Position numbers and translations under genes: made by a program. 64,000 nucleotides of DNA from PFJX01 sp964542455. Its GTDB lineage: Bacteria > Pseudomonadota > Gammaproteobacteria > Burkholderiales > Thiobacillaceae. Location: NCBI GenBank assembly GCA_964542455.1, contig CAZIUC010000002.1, positions 1-64,000 on the forward strand, in the 5' to 3' direction. Below are positions 13,564 through 20,877 of the stretch, in pieces (position 1 is the first letter of the stretch; every line of letters starts with the position of its first letter). Under the pieces are notes generated by a model that had not been told where the DNA came from, ran no database searches, and was given only the letters and a program-made list of their open reading frames with translations.

Positions 13564-14280
13564 AGCGAAGATCGCAAAAAGGAACACACACGCGGCGCGC
13601 TCACCTTCTGGGATGTTTTGCCCAAGCCCGCGAAAAACAGCATGGGCATGGAGGTGATGACGCCTCACTACGGCGACTATTACAAAGGCGAGAGCACACC
13701 CCACGATTCCGGCCAACCCATTCCCATCGTCTTCCTGGTTGTCCCCGAGAGGGCGGAGTTCAGCTTCCACCTTACTTGCGACACGCGCCGACTGCCGGAA
13801 CCGCTACCCGCCACCTGGCAAGACCTGATGCGCGCCGCGTTCGCGCACGCCTTCGATTGGCTCGGCTTCGGCGCCAAGACGGCGGTGGGGTATGGGGCAA
13901 TGAAGCGGGACGATCAACGCGAAGTAACTATGAGCAAGGAGCGGGAAGAGCGTGCCAGCCTAGCCTTGCAGGCTGCGGAAGCCAGGCGTCTGGACGAGGA
14001 AAAGAAAGCCGCGTGGGCAGGCATGAGTCCCGTCGAACGTGCCATTCAGGAGTTTCTGGATACCCGCCCGGACAAGAACGCGCCGGAAATCTCCGCCGTC
14101 ATTGGTGCGGTCAAGCAAGGGCACATGGCGGAACACAAGGTGGCCGTCGCCGAGTGGCTCAAGGCCAGGATGCAGGCGGAAAAGGGCCAATGGAAGGAAA
14201 CCAGCCAGGCCAAAAACCCCGACAAAGACCGCGAGTACCAGAACACCTCACTGGTCATGAGATGGCTACGGGGCGAGTAA
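13564..14280 (+). pseudogene. cmr6: 5'-truncated cmr6 (type III-B CRISPR RAMP protein)
   Basis: The frame opens right after a TAA at 13561 and runs about 238 codons; the first usable start is TTG 13618. Its N-terminal part matches the middle and end of Cmr6, the RAMP subunit of the Cmr effector complex: GALTFWDVLPKP, MEVMTPHYGDYYKGE, PHDSGQPIPIVFLVV and the glycine-rich GFGAKTAVGYG. A helical, charged C-terminal tail of about 120 residues follows. The N-terminal RAMP portion is missing and no other cas gene lies nearby, so it is a remnant. The tail could in principle still be expressed from TTG 13618. Confidence 0.75.
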
Positions 14281-14345
14281 TGCGGTCAGGCGGAACTGCT
14301 GCATTTTTTGCACACACTGACAAATATCCACCCCAACTTACGCCC

Positions 14346-14744
14346 TCAGTGCTTCAGATGCGGCGCAAACAAAATGATCCAGGCTTCGCGCGGGGTGACG
14401 ATGCGTAGCGTGCCCGACTGCTTCCAGCCCAGCACCCGCTTGTCGCCGGTCACGAACAGATCGGCGCTTGCCGCGACGGCGGCGGCCACCAGGCGGGCGT
14501 CGTTGTCGTCGCTGGGGTCCGGCACATCGGAAATCAGTTCGACCTCATCGAACATCGCTCGCGCGAGTGCGATCTCCTCGCTCGAAAACCTGAGTTTGCG
14601 GACCAGCAGGTCGGACAACTCAGCCCACACGAGCTCGCTGCCCAACACCTCGTTTGCCTCGAACAATTGTTTGACCAGCACCTCGCACAAACCCGGCGTC
14701 GCCACCGCGCTGAACCAGACATTGGTATCCAGGAAGACTCTCAC
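14346..14744 (-). CDS. PIN-domain toxin (putative ribonuclease)
   Basis: A 132-residue PIN-domain protein of the COG1569-type toxin group. Acidic active-site residues are visible: D6 in MRVFLDTN, Glu in VWAELSDLL, and Asp residues in DNDARLVAAA and LFVTGDKRV. The start codon overlaps the stop of the upstream antitoxin gene as ATGA, the normal arrangement of such pairs. It probably cleaves RNA when freed from its partner. It sits between the cmr6 remnant and the ADP-ribosylglycohydrolase remnant. Confidence 0.88.
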   Translation of the reverse strand: MRVFLDTNVWFSAVATPGLCEVLVKQLFEANEVLGSELVWAELSDLLVRKLRFSSEEIALARAMFDEVELISDVPDPSDDNDARLVAAAVAASADLFVTGDKRVLGWKQSGTLRIVTPREAWIILFAPHLKH

Positions 14745-14959
14745 AATACTTCACGGAAAACGTCTTCCTCAGTCAGGATGCCTACCTCCTGGGCGCGGGG
14801 TACCGCTATGGCGCGCAGGGCATCCAGACGCTCACGAAAAACTCGGGCACGCAAGGCATCGCGCACCACTTGGCTGCGGCTTTTCCCGGTCATCTCGCAG
14901 ATGGCTTGAAGGTCTTGCGTCTCTTTTTCCGACAGACGCACGGTCAGGGTGGTTTGCAT
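14741..14959 (-). CDS. RHH (CopG-like) antitoxin
   Basis: A 72-residue protein with a ribbon-helix-helix N-terminus (TTLTVRLSEKETQDLQAI) followed by SRSQVVRDALRARVF. It should bind its own promoter as a dimer and neutralise the PIN toxin through its C-terminal tail. The start at 14959 is fixed by an AGGAG ribosome-binding site a few bases upstream. The longer open frame is not protein-like. It is translationally coupled to the toxin gene. Confidence 0.85.
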   Translation of the reverse strand: MQTTLTVRLSEKETQDLQAICEMTGKSRSQVVRDALRARVFRERLDALRAIAVPRAQEVGILTEEDVFREVL

Positions 14960-15110
14960 AAAAGAGCTCCTATTTGTGTTACATCGTAATACGAAGGTTA
15001 GCATGAACGCGCTTGTTGATTCCCGCTTCGGCATCCATGCGAAGGTTCCTTTGCGTGCTGCCCTCGCGGCCTGATTGGAACAACACGAAACCATTTGATG
15101 GAGTCATCCC

Positions 15111-15425
15111 ATGCTTGGCGCCCTATTCGGTGACATCGCCGGTTCGGTTTACGAATGGAACAACGTCAAGACCAAGGACTTCCAGCCTCTGGTTGCGCAG
15201 CGTGCGTTTTTTTCCGATGACACGGTACTGACCATCGCGGTGGCGGATGCCTTGCTCAACCACCGCCCGCCGGCCGAGGCGTTGAAGGATTGGGGGCGGC
15301 GTTATCCGGATGTGAGTTGGGGCGGGCGCTTTTCCCGCTGGCTGTTTTCCGACGAGACCGCGGCCTACGGCAGTTTCGGCTCCCAGGTACTGAAAGACTT
15401 GTATGTGACCACCGGGACGGTATGA
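15111..15425 (+). pseudogene. 3'-truncated ADP-ribosylglycohydrolase
   Basis: 104 codons. The first 90 match the start of DraG-family ADP-ribosylglycohydrolases: LGALFGDIAGSVYEW, then the metal-binding FFSDDTVLTIAVADALL, then AYGSFG just where the family continues GNGSAMR. At that point it switches to an unrelated tail (SQVLKDLYVTTGTV) and stops. The normal length is about 260, so roughly two thirds, including the second set of metal ligands, is gone. The tail may be the end of another deleted gene. The next gene starts 3 bases after the stop. Confidence 0.75.
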
Positions 15426-15428
15426 CCC

Positions 15429-15746
15429 ATGTTGTATCTACTCAACTCCCCCGTGCTTACTGCCTACGGCGACTGGCGTTTCTCGGGGCCGCTCGCTCTG
15501 GATGAGGCGCGGGCGCTGCTGTCGGGGGGCTTCGTCTCGGCCATCGGCCATGATGGCGCGGCGCGGTTTCTGACTTGTTTGTTGGGGGTCGAGGTGCCAG
15601 TCAACCGGGTGGCTGTGGAGATGCGATTGGGCGATGCCGCCCTGGTGTTGCGCCTGACCAAACGCCTCCCGGAAGGTGTGGTGCTATCTGATGTGGAACT
15701 GATAGCGTGGCCCTGTGAATTGGGTTTGCTGACACGCCTGCGTTGA
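15429..15746 (+). CDS. DUF1874 (STIV B116-like) protein, Crn2/AcrIII-1 ring-nuclease family
   Basis: A complete 105-residue protein: MLYLLNSPVLTAYGDWRF, then SAIGHDGAARFLTCLLG, VPVNRVAVEMRLGD and KRLPEG. The family is known from archaeal viruses as the anti-CRISPR AcrIII-1 and from bacterial type III loci as Crn2; both degrade cyclic tetra-adenylate, the second messenger of type III CRISPR. H41 and the R79-x-x-E82 pair line up by motif and spacing with the catalytic histidine and arginine/glutamate described for AcrIII-1. It is the one apparently intact piece of the neighbouring type III remnant. Whether it is of host Crn2 or viral origin cannot be told from the sequence. Confidence 0.82.
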   Translation: MLYLLNSPVLTAYGDWRFSGPLALDEARALLSGGFVSAIGHDGAARFLTCLLGVEVPVNRVAVEMRLGDAALVLRLTKRLPEGVVLSDVELIAWPCELGLLTRLR

Positions 15747-15815
15747 CCTGCCTGTTAAGCGGGGATGCAGAAGTGATGATCGCCAAGAAAGTGCTTTTCC
15801 GGGATGGGCTGTGCA

Positions 15816-15940
15816 GTCCATTAGCCGAAGTAAGCCTGTAGCGCAGCCGTCTCGCCTGCTTCGTGAACCTGATCAGAAGGACGAAGCAGGCGAGACGCCT
15901 GCGCTACAGGTGGGCCTCCGGCGTCCCCCGGCTAATGGAC
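15816..15940. repeat. Nested inverted repeat, about 125 bases
   Basis: Outer arms GTCCATTAGCCG (15816-15827) and CGGCTAATGGAC (15929-15940) enclose inner arms of about 30 bases (15835-15864 and 15881-15910). The inner arms start CCTGTAGCGCAG and contain CTCGCCTGCTTCGT. It resembles a small non-coding mobile palindrome and lies downstream of the CRISPR-linked patch. Confidence 0.75.
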
Positions 15941-15984
15941 AATTTGGGTTAAAGACGCCGTCTGGAAGCCGGCGCTACAACGAT

Positions 15985-16500
15985 CTATACCCCGCCGCCT
16001 CGATGCACCGTGGCGTAATAGATTTTTTCCAGTTCCAGCTTGTGCTTGGTTTCTTCGCTGGCGAGGTATTGGAACAGGTCGCGGATTGGGCCGGCCGGTG
16101 TGGTTTGCGCCAGTTCGGTGTAGTGCCGCATGGCGGCGTGTTCACGCCCCATGGCGTACTGCAACACGGCCTGGTCGTCCGGCTGATCGCCGAGATTCGG
16201 CAGGTGCAGGCAGTCGGAAAACTGGCTGTCGCTCGCCGGGCGCTCGATTTCATCCTGGATCTGTTCGCTGATGTCGCCGCGTTGGGCGAGGGCGCCGAAC
16301 AGGTCGAAGTGGACCTGCTCTTCCGCCGCCAACTCCTCGACCAGGTAGCGGATGCGTTTGCTGACCTTGGGGATCAGTCCGGCATAGAAATCGCGCGCGC
16401 TGGCTTCGAATGAGGTGGCCACTTCGAGGATTTCACGCAAGGTGGTCTTGCCGCGCAGGCGTTCGATGCCGTGGGCGGTTCCTTCAGCGGGTTGCGTCAT
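15985..16500 (-). CDS. Ferritin-like/rubrerythrin-type di-iron protein
   Basis: A 171-residue four-helix protein with the spaced E..H signatures of the ferritin-like superfamily: EVATSFEASARDFY, LAAEEQVHFDLFG, GREHAAMRHYTEL and LASEETKHKLELEK. These suggest a di-iron site for peroxide reduction or iron handling; no rubredoxin domain is present. The start at 16500 overlaps the stop of the oxidoreductase gene (ATGA), so it is the last gene of the respiratory-complex operon. It may protect or repair the Fe-S complex, which is inference from position. Confidence 0.82.
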   Translation of the reverse strand: MTQPAEGTAHGIERLRGKTTLREILEVATSFEASARDFYAGLIPKVSKRIRYLVEELAAEEQVHFDLFGALAQRGDISEQIQDEIERPASDSQFSDCLHLPNLGDQPDDQAVLQYAMGREHAAMRHYTELAQTTPAGPIRDLFQYLASEETKHKLELEKIYYATVHRGGGV

Positions 16501-18320
16501 TTTGTTATCTCCATGGCCGCGTGAATGCTGGCGGCGACGCGGTGGCCGTCGGCGACGGCGGTCACGACATCGGGGCCGTTCACCATGTCGCCCGCCGCCC
16601 ACAGCCAGGACTCGCTGGTGCGTCCCGCCGCGTCGATCTTCAGACGACCGCGATTCCATTCCAGGGATTCGGTCAGCGCATCGCCGAGTAGCGAGGTGTC
16701 AGCAAACTGGCCGATGGCTTCGATCACCGTGTCGCAGGCGTGGATGGTTTCACCCGCCGGGTCATAGCTCGGCGCGAATCGGTTGTGCTCGTCGAAGATG
16801 GAAAGGACTTTCCAGGTCTTGAGGCCGATCAACTTGCCGCCGGCGCTGATTTCGCAGCCCTGCGGGCCGCAGTTGTCGCGGATGACGATGCCTTCTTCCA
16901 GCGCTTCCTTGATCTCGTCGGGGTCGGCCATGAAGTGCTGTTGATCTTCCAATGCGGTCACCACCACATCGACCTGGCCGTACTGCTGTTTCTGCATGCG
17001 CGCCAGTGAGCGGGCGATATCCATGGCGACATTGCCGCCACCGATCACCACCGCGCAGTGGGGTAGCTCGAACGGCTCTCCGGCGGTGATCTTGTTCAGC
17101 AGATCCACGGCCCGGAAGACCTTTTCGTGCTCCGAATGCGGAATCCGGGTCTGACGCCCCTGTTGCAGGCCGAGGGCGATCAACACGGCGTCGTGCGTGT
17201 CGCGCAGTTCTTCCAGGCTGATGTCGCGGCCGATCTTCACGTTGCAGCGGATATCGACGCCGACTGAGCGAATCACGTCGATGTCGCGGTCGATGCGGTC
17301 GTAAGGCAGGCGATATTCGGGGATGCCCCAGCGGGTCATGCCGCCGGGCTGGTCCAGCGCCTCGAACACCGTGACGGCATGGCCTTGCTTGGCCAGGTCG
17401 AAGGCGGCGGTCAGCCCAGCCGGGCCGGCGCCGACGATGGCGACACGGCGGCCGCTCGCCGTCGCCGACTTGCCGGCGGCGGCGATCTGCTTGATGCGTT
17501 CGTGCGGCACCGCGTCCATGGCGTAACGCTTGAGCCAGCGGATGGCGATCGGTTCGCCGCGTTTGCCGATGGAACAGGCGTCCTCGCAGCGGCGGGTGCA
17601 GACGCGCCCGCAGACATGGGCGAAGGGGTTGGTTTCGTAGATCAGGCGCACCGCTTCTTCGATCTGGCCTTGCCAGATGGCGCGGATGTATTCCGGCGCG
17701 TGCATGTGGGTGGGGCAGGCGTCGTGGCACATGCCGCACTGCACGCAGCGCGAGGCTTCCAGCAGCGCCTGCTGGTCGTCGTAGCCGGCGACGATCTCGG
17801 CGAAGTTGCCGATACGTTGCTCGGGTTCCAGTTCGCGCATTTCCTGGCGGTCGAGATCGACCAGATCGGCGTCCGCTGTCTTGGACCAGCCGAGGCCGTA
17901 GGGCTTGCCGTGCATGCCGCTGGAATCGGGCAGCACGAAGTAGCTGGAGATCTGCTCTTCGGTGCAGGTGTGCACATATTCGCGCGACAGGGCGAGCGAG
18001 CCGGTGGGGCAGATGTCGACACAGAGGCCGCACCAACAGCAGCGGCCGTAGTCGATGGCCGGGCGTTCGTCGCGCACGCCCTTGACCGGGTCGACCGGGA
18101 GGCCGGGAATGCGCACCATGGTGATGGCGGCGTTGTCGCAGACCTTCTGGCAGGTGCTGCAACCGACGCACTTTTCCCAGTCGTTGACATGAAAGCCGCG
18201 ATAGTTGGCCGAGGCCGCGCGCGGTTCGAGGGGTTCGGTGACCGGCGGCCGGCCGAAGAAGGCCCAGCTTTTCAGGGGATTGAGCAGGCTGCCGCGATCT
18301 TTGTAGTCGATATCGCTCAT
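16497..18320 (-). CDS. Ferredoxin-GltD fusion flavoprotein, electron-input subunit
   Basis: A 607-residue protein. Residues 51-61 (CVGCSTCQKVC) and 94-104 (CCWCGLCVDIC) bind two [4Fe-4S] clusters like NuoI. A GltD-type cluster segment follows (RCVQCGMCHDACP), then an FAD-binding motif (VAIVGAGPAGLTAAFDLAK, about 293) and a second nucleotide-binding motif (VVIGGGNVAMDIARSLAR, about 430). GltD/NfnB-type flavoproteins exchange electrons between NAD(P)H and Fe-S clusters. Placed at the end of a complex-I-like operon lacking NuoE/F/G, it is the likely NAD(P)H-ferredoxin connection. It overlaps the large-subunit stop by one base. Direction of electron flow is unknown. Confidence 0.9.
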   Translation of the reverse strand: MSDIDYKDRGSLLNPLKSWAFFGRPPVTEPLEPRAASANYRGFHVNDWEKCVGCSTCQKVCDNAAITMVRIPGLPVDPVKGVRDERPAIDYGRCCWCGLCVDICPTGSLALSREYVHTCTEEQISSYFVLPDSSGMHGKPYGLGWSKTADADLVDLDRQEMRELEPEQRIGNFAEIVAGYDDQQALLEASRCVQCGMCHDACPTHMHAPEYIRAIWQGQIEEAVRLIYETNPFAHVCGRVCTRRCEDACSIGKRGEPIAIRWLKRYAMDAVPHERIKQIAAAGKSATASGRRVAIVGAGPAGLTAAFDLAKQGHAVTVFEALDQPGGMTRWGIPEYRLPYDRIDRDIDVIRSVGVDIRCNVKIGRDISLEELRDTHDAVLIALGLQQGRQTRIPHSEHEKVFRAVDLLNKITAGEPFELPHCAVVIGGGNVAMDIARSLARMQKQQYGQVDVVVTALEDQQHFMADPDEIKEALEEGIVIRDNCGPQGCEISAGGKLIGLKTWKVLSIFDEHNRFAPSYDPAGETIHACDTVIEAIGQFADTSLLGDALTESLEWNRGRLKIDAAGRTSESWLWAAGDMVNGPDVVTAVADGHRVAASIHAAMEITK

Positions 18321-19462
18321 CAGCGGTCAACCTCCGGTGGACATGCGTCGAGTGAGAACATGATTTGCGCCACGTCCTCGATGCGCGCGCCGGTCGCCAG
18401 ATGTTCGAGTACCTGGACGGCATGCATGGCCGAGGGGCCGCGCACATGGACGCGATAGGGTTTGTCGCCGCCGTTCGAGACGACGTAATAGGCCAGTTCG
18501 CCCTTGGACGATTCGACGCGGGTATAGACATCGCCGGCCGGCAGATTCCACGCCAGCGGGTTGGGAATGGGCGCGCGGATGGCGCCACCGATGTGCGGCA
18601 GCTTGGCCACCACCTGGCGCAGGATGCGCAGGCTTTCCTTCAACTCGCTTCGCCGCACCAGTGAGCGTGCCCAGGCGTCGCCGGCCGCTTCGACGGGTAT
18701 GTCGAAGTCGAGCTGGTCGTAGACCAGGTAGGGATCGTCGCGCCGCACGTCGAAGGCCAGCCCGGTGGCGCGCAGGTTGGGGCCGGTGACGCCCCAATCC
18801 AGCGCCTGCTCCTGGGTCATGGCGCCGATGCCGGTGGCGCGGCGGACAAACACCGCGTTGGTAAACAGCAGGTTGTCGTAGTCGGGCAGGCGCGATTCGA
18901 GGTAGTCGAGGGTCTTGCCGACGCGTTCGAGATAGCCCGGCGGCAGGTCGCGGCGCACGCCGCCGGGGATGTTGTAGATGTGATAGACGCGGCCACCGGA
19001 CAACTCCTCGAACAGATCGAGGATCAGGTCGCGGTCGGTGATGCCCCAGAACATCGGCGTGTACATGCCGGTGGTGGCCGCGTGGCCGCCGAAAAAGAAC
19101 AAATGGGCGGCGATGCGCGACAGTTCCAGTTGCATGACGCGTATCCACTGCGCGCGCAACGGCACTTCGATACCGCCGAGTTCCTCGACGGCAAGCGAGT
19201 AGCAAACCTCCATCGGTACCGGGTCGGGCACGCAGATGCGCGGCACCAGGGCGATGTTCTGGATCCACAGACGCCCTTCCATGAGTTTTTCGAAACCGCG
19301 ATGCAGGTAGCCGCCATCGGCGCGCGCGGAGGTGACCTCGTCGCCATGCACGCGCACCTTGAGCGCGTAGTTGCCCTCGATGCCCGGATGGTTGGGGCCG
19401 TAGAACAGCTCGAACTCGTTGCTCGGCGGCTGGCTGACGGATTGGTAGTTTTCCGGTCTCAT
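18320..19462 (-). CDS. Hydrogenase-like large subunit (NuoD/EchE family) without [NiFe] ligands
   Basis: A 380-residue relative of NuoD and group 4 hydrogenase large subunits, shown by GPNHPGIEGNYALKV and DGGYLHRGFEKLMEG. [NiFe] hydrogenases bind the metal by two CxxC pairs. Here the first pair is C77-V-P-D80 and the second is C374-P-P-E377, so the first cysteine of each pair is kept and the second is acidic. It should not be a normal hydrogenase and fits the Ehr/Mbx-type relatives. The start at 19462 (MRPENYQ) overlaps the NuoC-like stop as ATGA. The substrate is unknown. Confidence 0.9.
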   Translation of the reverse strand: MRPENYQSVSQPPSNEFELFYGPNHPGIEGNYALKVRVHGDEVTSARADGGYLHRGFEKLMEGRLWIQNIALVPRICVPDPVPMEVCYSLAVEELGGIEVPLRAQWIRVMQLELSRIAAHLFFFGGHAATTGMYTPMFWGITDRDLILDLFEELSGGRVYHIYNIPGGVRRDLPPGYLERVGKTLDYLESRLPDYDNLLFTNAVFVRRATGIGAMTQEQALDWGVTGPNLRATGLAFDVRRDDPYLVYDQLDFDIPVEAAGDAWARSLVRRSELKESLRILRQVVAKLPHIGGAIRAPIPNPLAWNLPAGDVYTRVESSKGELAYYVVSNGGDKPYRVHVRGPSAMHAVQVLEHLATGARIEDVAQIMFSLDACPPEVDR

Positions 19463-20043
19463 TTGTTGCCGTCCTTGCGGATGTCTTGCGGGCGTGTGGT
19501 GATGCCGCCGCCCTTGGCCTCGATCTCGGCGAGCCAGTCGGGGCGGTAGTCCTGCCACTCGAACTGGTTCATCACCCAGGCTTCGCTGTCGAATTCCTTG
19601 CGCATCGGTGGCGGGCCGTCCCATTCGGTGAGGATGAACTTGCCCATGTCCGGGCTGCCCTCGAAATAGAGGCCGAACATCTCGTGGATGTCGCGCTCGA
19701 AAAAGGCCGCCGGGTGGTACAGGTCATACACCGAGAGGTAGACGCCCGGATCGCGCGGGATACGGATGTGCGCCATGACCAGCACGTTGAGCTCATACGA
19801 CCAGAGGTGATAGACCAGCTCGAATTCGCATTGCGCCGGCCAGTCGACGCAACTGATCGCCGACAGATGCACATAGCCCGCGCGTCCCTTGAGCAGTTCC
19901 AGCAGGGCGGGCAGGGTTTCCGCCGAGAGATCGACACGGAGGCGGCGCGGGCCGGCCCATTTCGTGCGCAGGCCTGGGATTTCCTGCAACAGGAATTCGA
20001 GGCTGGCGGAAACGTTGCCAGGTGTGGAGGTGGCCAGTTTCAT
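19459..20043 (-). CDS. NuoC-like 30-kDa subunit
   Basis: A 194-residue cytoplasmic subunit carrying the family signature FFERDIHEMFGLYFEG. The conserved domain ends near residue 150 and a tail of about 45 residues follows. It stabilises the contact of the NuoD-like and NuoB-like subunits in complex I and its relatives. Its start overlaps the NuoB-like stop by four bases. Confidence 0.9.
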   Translation of the reverse strand: MKLATSTPGNVSASLEFLLQEIPGLRTKWAGPRRLRVDLSAETLPALLELLKGRAGYVHLSAISCVDWPAQCEFELVYHLWSYELNVLVMAHIRIPRDPGVYLSVYDLYHPAAFFERDIHEMFGLYFEGSPDMGKFILTEWDGPPPMRKEFDSEAWVMNQFEWQDYRPDWLAEIEAKGGGITTRPQDIRKDGNK

Positions 20044-20864
20044 CGCTTGTTGCCTTTGCTCTCGCTACCCAGCCCCAGGCGCATCTCGAACGGCAGCAAC
20101 GGTGTCTGGTGGTGTTCCAGCAGCGCCGTGTGTTCGCCCAGGGTTTCCGGGCCGAACTGGTCGTAATGGCGGGCTTCGCCGATCACATCGGTCGGCGTCT
20201 GCCAGTTTTCGCCGAACAGACGCTGCTGGTTGCCCAGGTAGTGGTCGTAGCGCCGGTAGTAGTCCTGCCAGTTGTCGGAGCGGCCGGCGCGGATATTGGC
20301 CATCAGCTCGCGCAGGCCGCTGATCACCGCCTCGGGGCGCGGCATGCAGCCGGCGATGTACATATCCACCGGGATGTAGTCGGCGAGCACTTTCGCGGTG
20401 GCGTAGCTCTGCCAGTACATGCCGCCGTTGACCGTGCAGGAACAGATGCCGATCACATACTTGGGCGAGTTCATCTGTTCGTAGGTGAGGATGATGCGCT
20501 TCAGGGTCTTGGTCGAGACATAGCCGGTGACCAGCAGGATGTCGGCCTGGCGCGGCGTCACCATCGGCTGGATGCCGAGGCGTTCCATGTCGAAGCGCGA
20601 GGTCATGGCCGGCGGCAACTCGATGGCGCCGCAGCCGGTGCAGTAGTGCAGCATGAACAGCGAACGCGAGCGGCAGAAGGCCGTCAGCTCGTCGAATACG
20701 TTGGCCAGCAGATTGCCGGCGCCACCCGAGGGCTTTTCAGCCTTGGGCGCCACGACGGGGATGGATTGCAGTGTGCTCTCAGGAAACACGTCGGGCCGCC
20801 CCAAGGGTTTCCTGGCCCCCTCGGGGGGGGAACGCCGCGCAGCGGTGTTTTCGGGGGTAGTCAT
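20040..20864 (-). CDS. NuoB-like [4Fe-4S] subunit with repeat-derived N-terminus
   Basis: A 274-residue small subunit. The cysteines for the terminal N2-type cluster are visible in YCTGCGAIEL, IGICSCTVNGG and IAGCMPRPE. The first 35-60 residues (from MTTPENTAARRSPPEGARK) are unusual for the family and are encoded by the palindromic sequence at 20781-20830, so the real start may be later. The protein extends about 80 residues beyond the last cluster motif. Predicted to pass electrons to the modified site of the large subunit. Confidence 0.9.
   Translation of the reverse strand: MTTPENTAARRSPPEGARKPLGRPDVFPESTLQSIPVVAPKAEKPSGGAGNLLANVFDELTAFCRSRSLFMLHYCTGCGAIELPPAMTSRFDMERLGIQPMVTPRQADILLVTGYVSTKTLKRIILTYEQMNSPKYVIGICSCTVNGGMYWQSYATAKVLADYIPVDMYIAGCMPRPEAVISGLRELMANIRAGRSDNWQDYYRRYDHYLGNQQRLFGENWQTPTDVIGEARHYDQFGPETLGEHTALLEHHQTPLLPFEMRLGLGSESKGNKR
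20781..20830. repeat. Palindromic repeat at the 5' end of the NuoB-like gene
   Basis: AGGAAAC (20781-20787) and GTTTCCT (20806-20812) form one hairpin and GCCCCCTCGGGGGG next to it forms another. Together they encode the atypical N-terminal residues RRSPPEGARKPLGRP of the overlapping gene. Confidence 0.6.
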
Positions 20865-20877
20865 CTCTATTCTCCTG

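Noticed and set aside
13447..13600. A full CRISPR array next to the cmr6 remnant
   Set aside because: Only one repeat-like 35-mer is present. The bases on either side do not contain a second copy at any spacer-like distance.
18320..19462. Annotation as a [NiFe] hydrogenase large subunit
   Set aside because: Both CxxC metal-binding pairs have lost their second cysteine and no hydrogenase maturation genes are in the operon.
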